NCBI GenBank assembly: GCA_964625865.1
Contig: CAZVEV010000355.1
Location: forward strand, 1-5,599
Source of the DNA: CAZVEV01 sp964625865
GTDB taxonomy: Bacteria > Planctomycetota > Phycisphaerae > SM23-33
DNA: 5,599 bases
Reading direction: 5' to 3'
Shown here: positions 5,566-5,599 of the stretch, piece by piece
How the letters are laid out: every line of letters begins with the position of its first letter
How positions within the stretch are numbered: the first letter of the stretch is position 1
The notes under the pieces: generated by a model
The model's input: the letters and a program-made list of their open reading frames with translations, nothing else
The model's database searches: none
What the model was told of the DNA's origin: nothing
Made by a program: the position numbers and the translations under genes

Positions 5566-5599
5566 TACGACAGCGCTAGTTTTGCTCAAGAAGCGTGCG

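Noticed and set aside
1..5599. CRISPR array, tRNA or rRNA genes
   Set aside because: No regularly spaced direct repeats and no tRNA- or rRNA-like sequence were seen on either strand.

Overview
The window is GC-rich bacterial DNA. It carries a secreted LamG-type protein with a PEP-CTERM sorting tail, an orphan secreted protein, and a very large secreted glycoside hydrolase family 20 enzyme fused to an SGNH esterase-like domain. This combination, together with abundant repeat and transposase debris, suggests a Planctomycetota bacterium or a related PVC-group lineage such as Verrucomicrobiota or Lentisphaerota. That assignment is inference from gene content and composition; no marker gene is present.

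Layout, left to right, with all intact genes on the + strand. Positions 1-208 are an upstream region with a possible sigma-70-type promoter and a leader containing three successive inverted repeats, the last overlapping the ribosome binding site. Positions 209-1069 encode the PEP-CTERM LamG protein, closed by a strong intrinsic terminator (1094-1131). Positions 1196-1268 hold a REP-like inverted repeat with perfect 16-base arms. Positions 1359-2243 encode a lysine-rich exported protein of unknown function with clearly lower GC than its neighbours and a proline/glycine-rich tail that starts at a run of seven C. A stem-loop follows at 2268-2284. Positions about 2335-2521 are a transposon graveyard: a short relic resembling the N-terminus of a REP-associated tyrosine transposase (+ strand) abuts a relic of an IS3-type OrfA helix-turn-helix (- strand). 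Positions 2522-2877 hold no recognisable gene. Positions 2878-5565 encode the GH20-SGNH fusion protein, whose last codons and stop lie in a second REP-like sequence.

The three genes do not look like one operon. They are separated by terminators, repeats and relics, and only a common export theme links them. The large enzyme would cleave terminal N-acetylhexosamine residues from extracytoplasmic glycans and possibly remove acyl groups from the same substrates. The LamG protein is probably surface-sorted through the exosortase system.

The most notable features are the GH20-SGNH fusion and the traces of a REP/RAYT-like repeat system: two repeats sharing GGGGTCAG and CCTTGAT blocks, one of which supplies a stop codon, plus a candidate transposase relic. 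I see no clear evidence of a wholly new multi-gene system.
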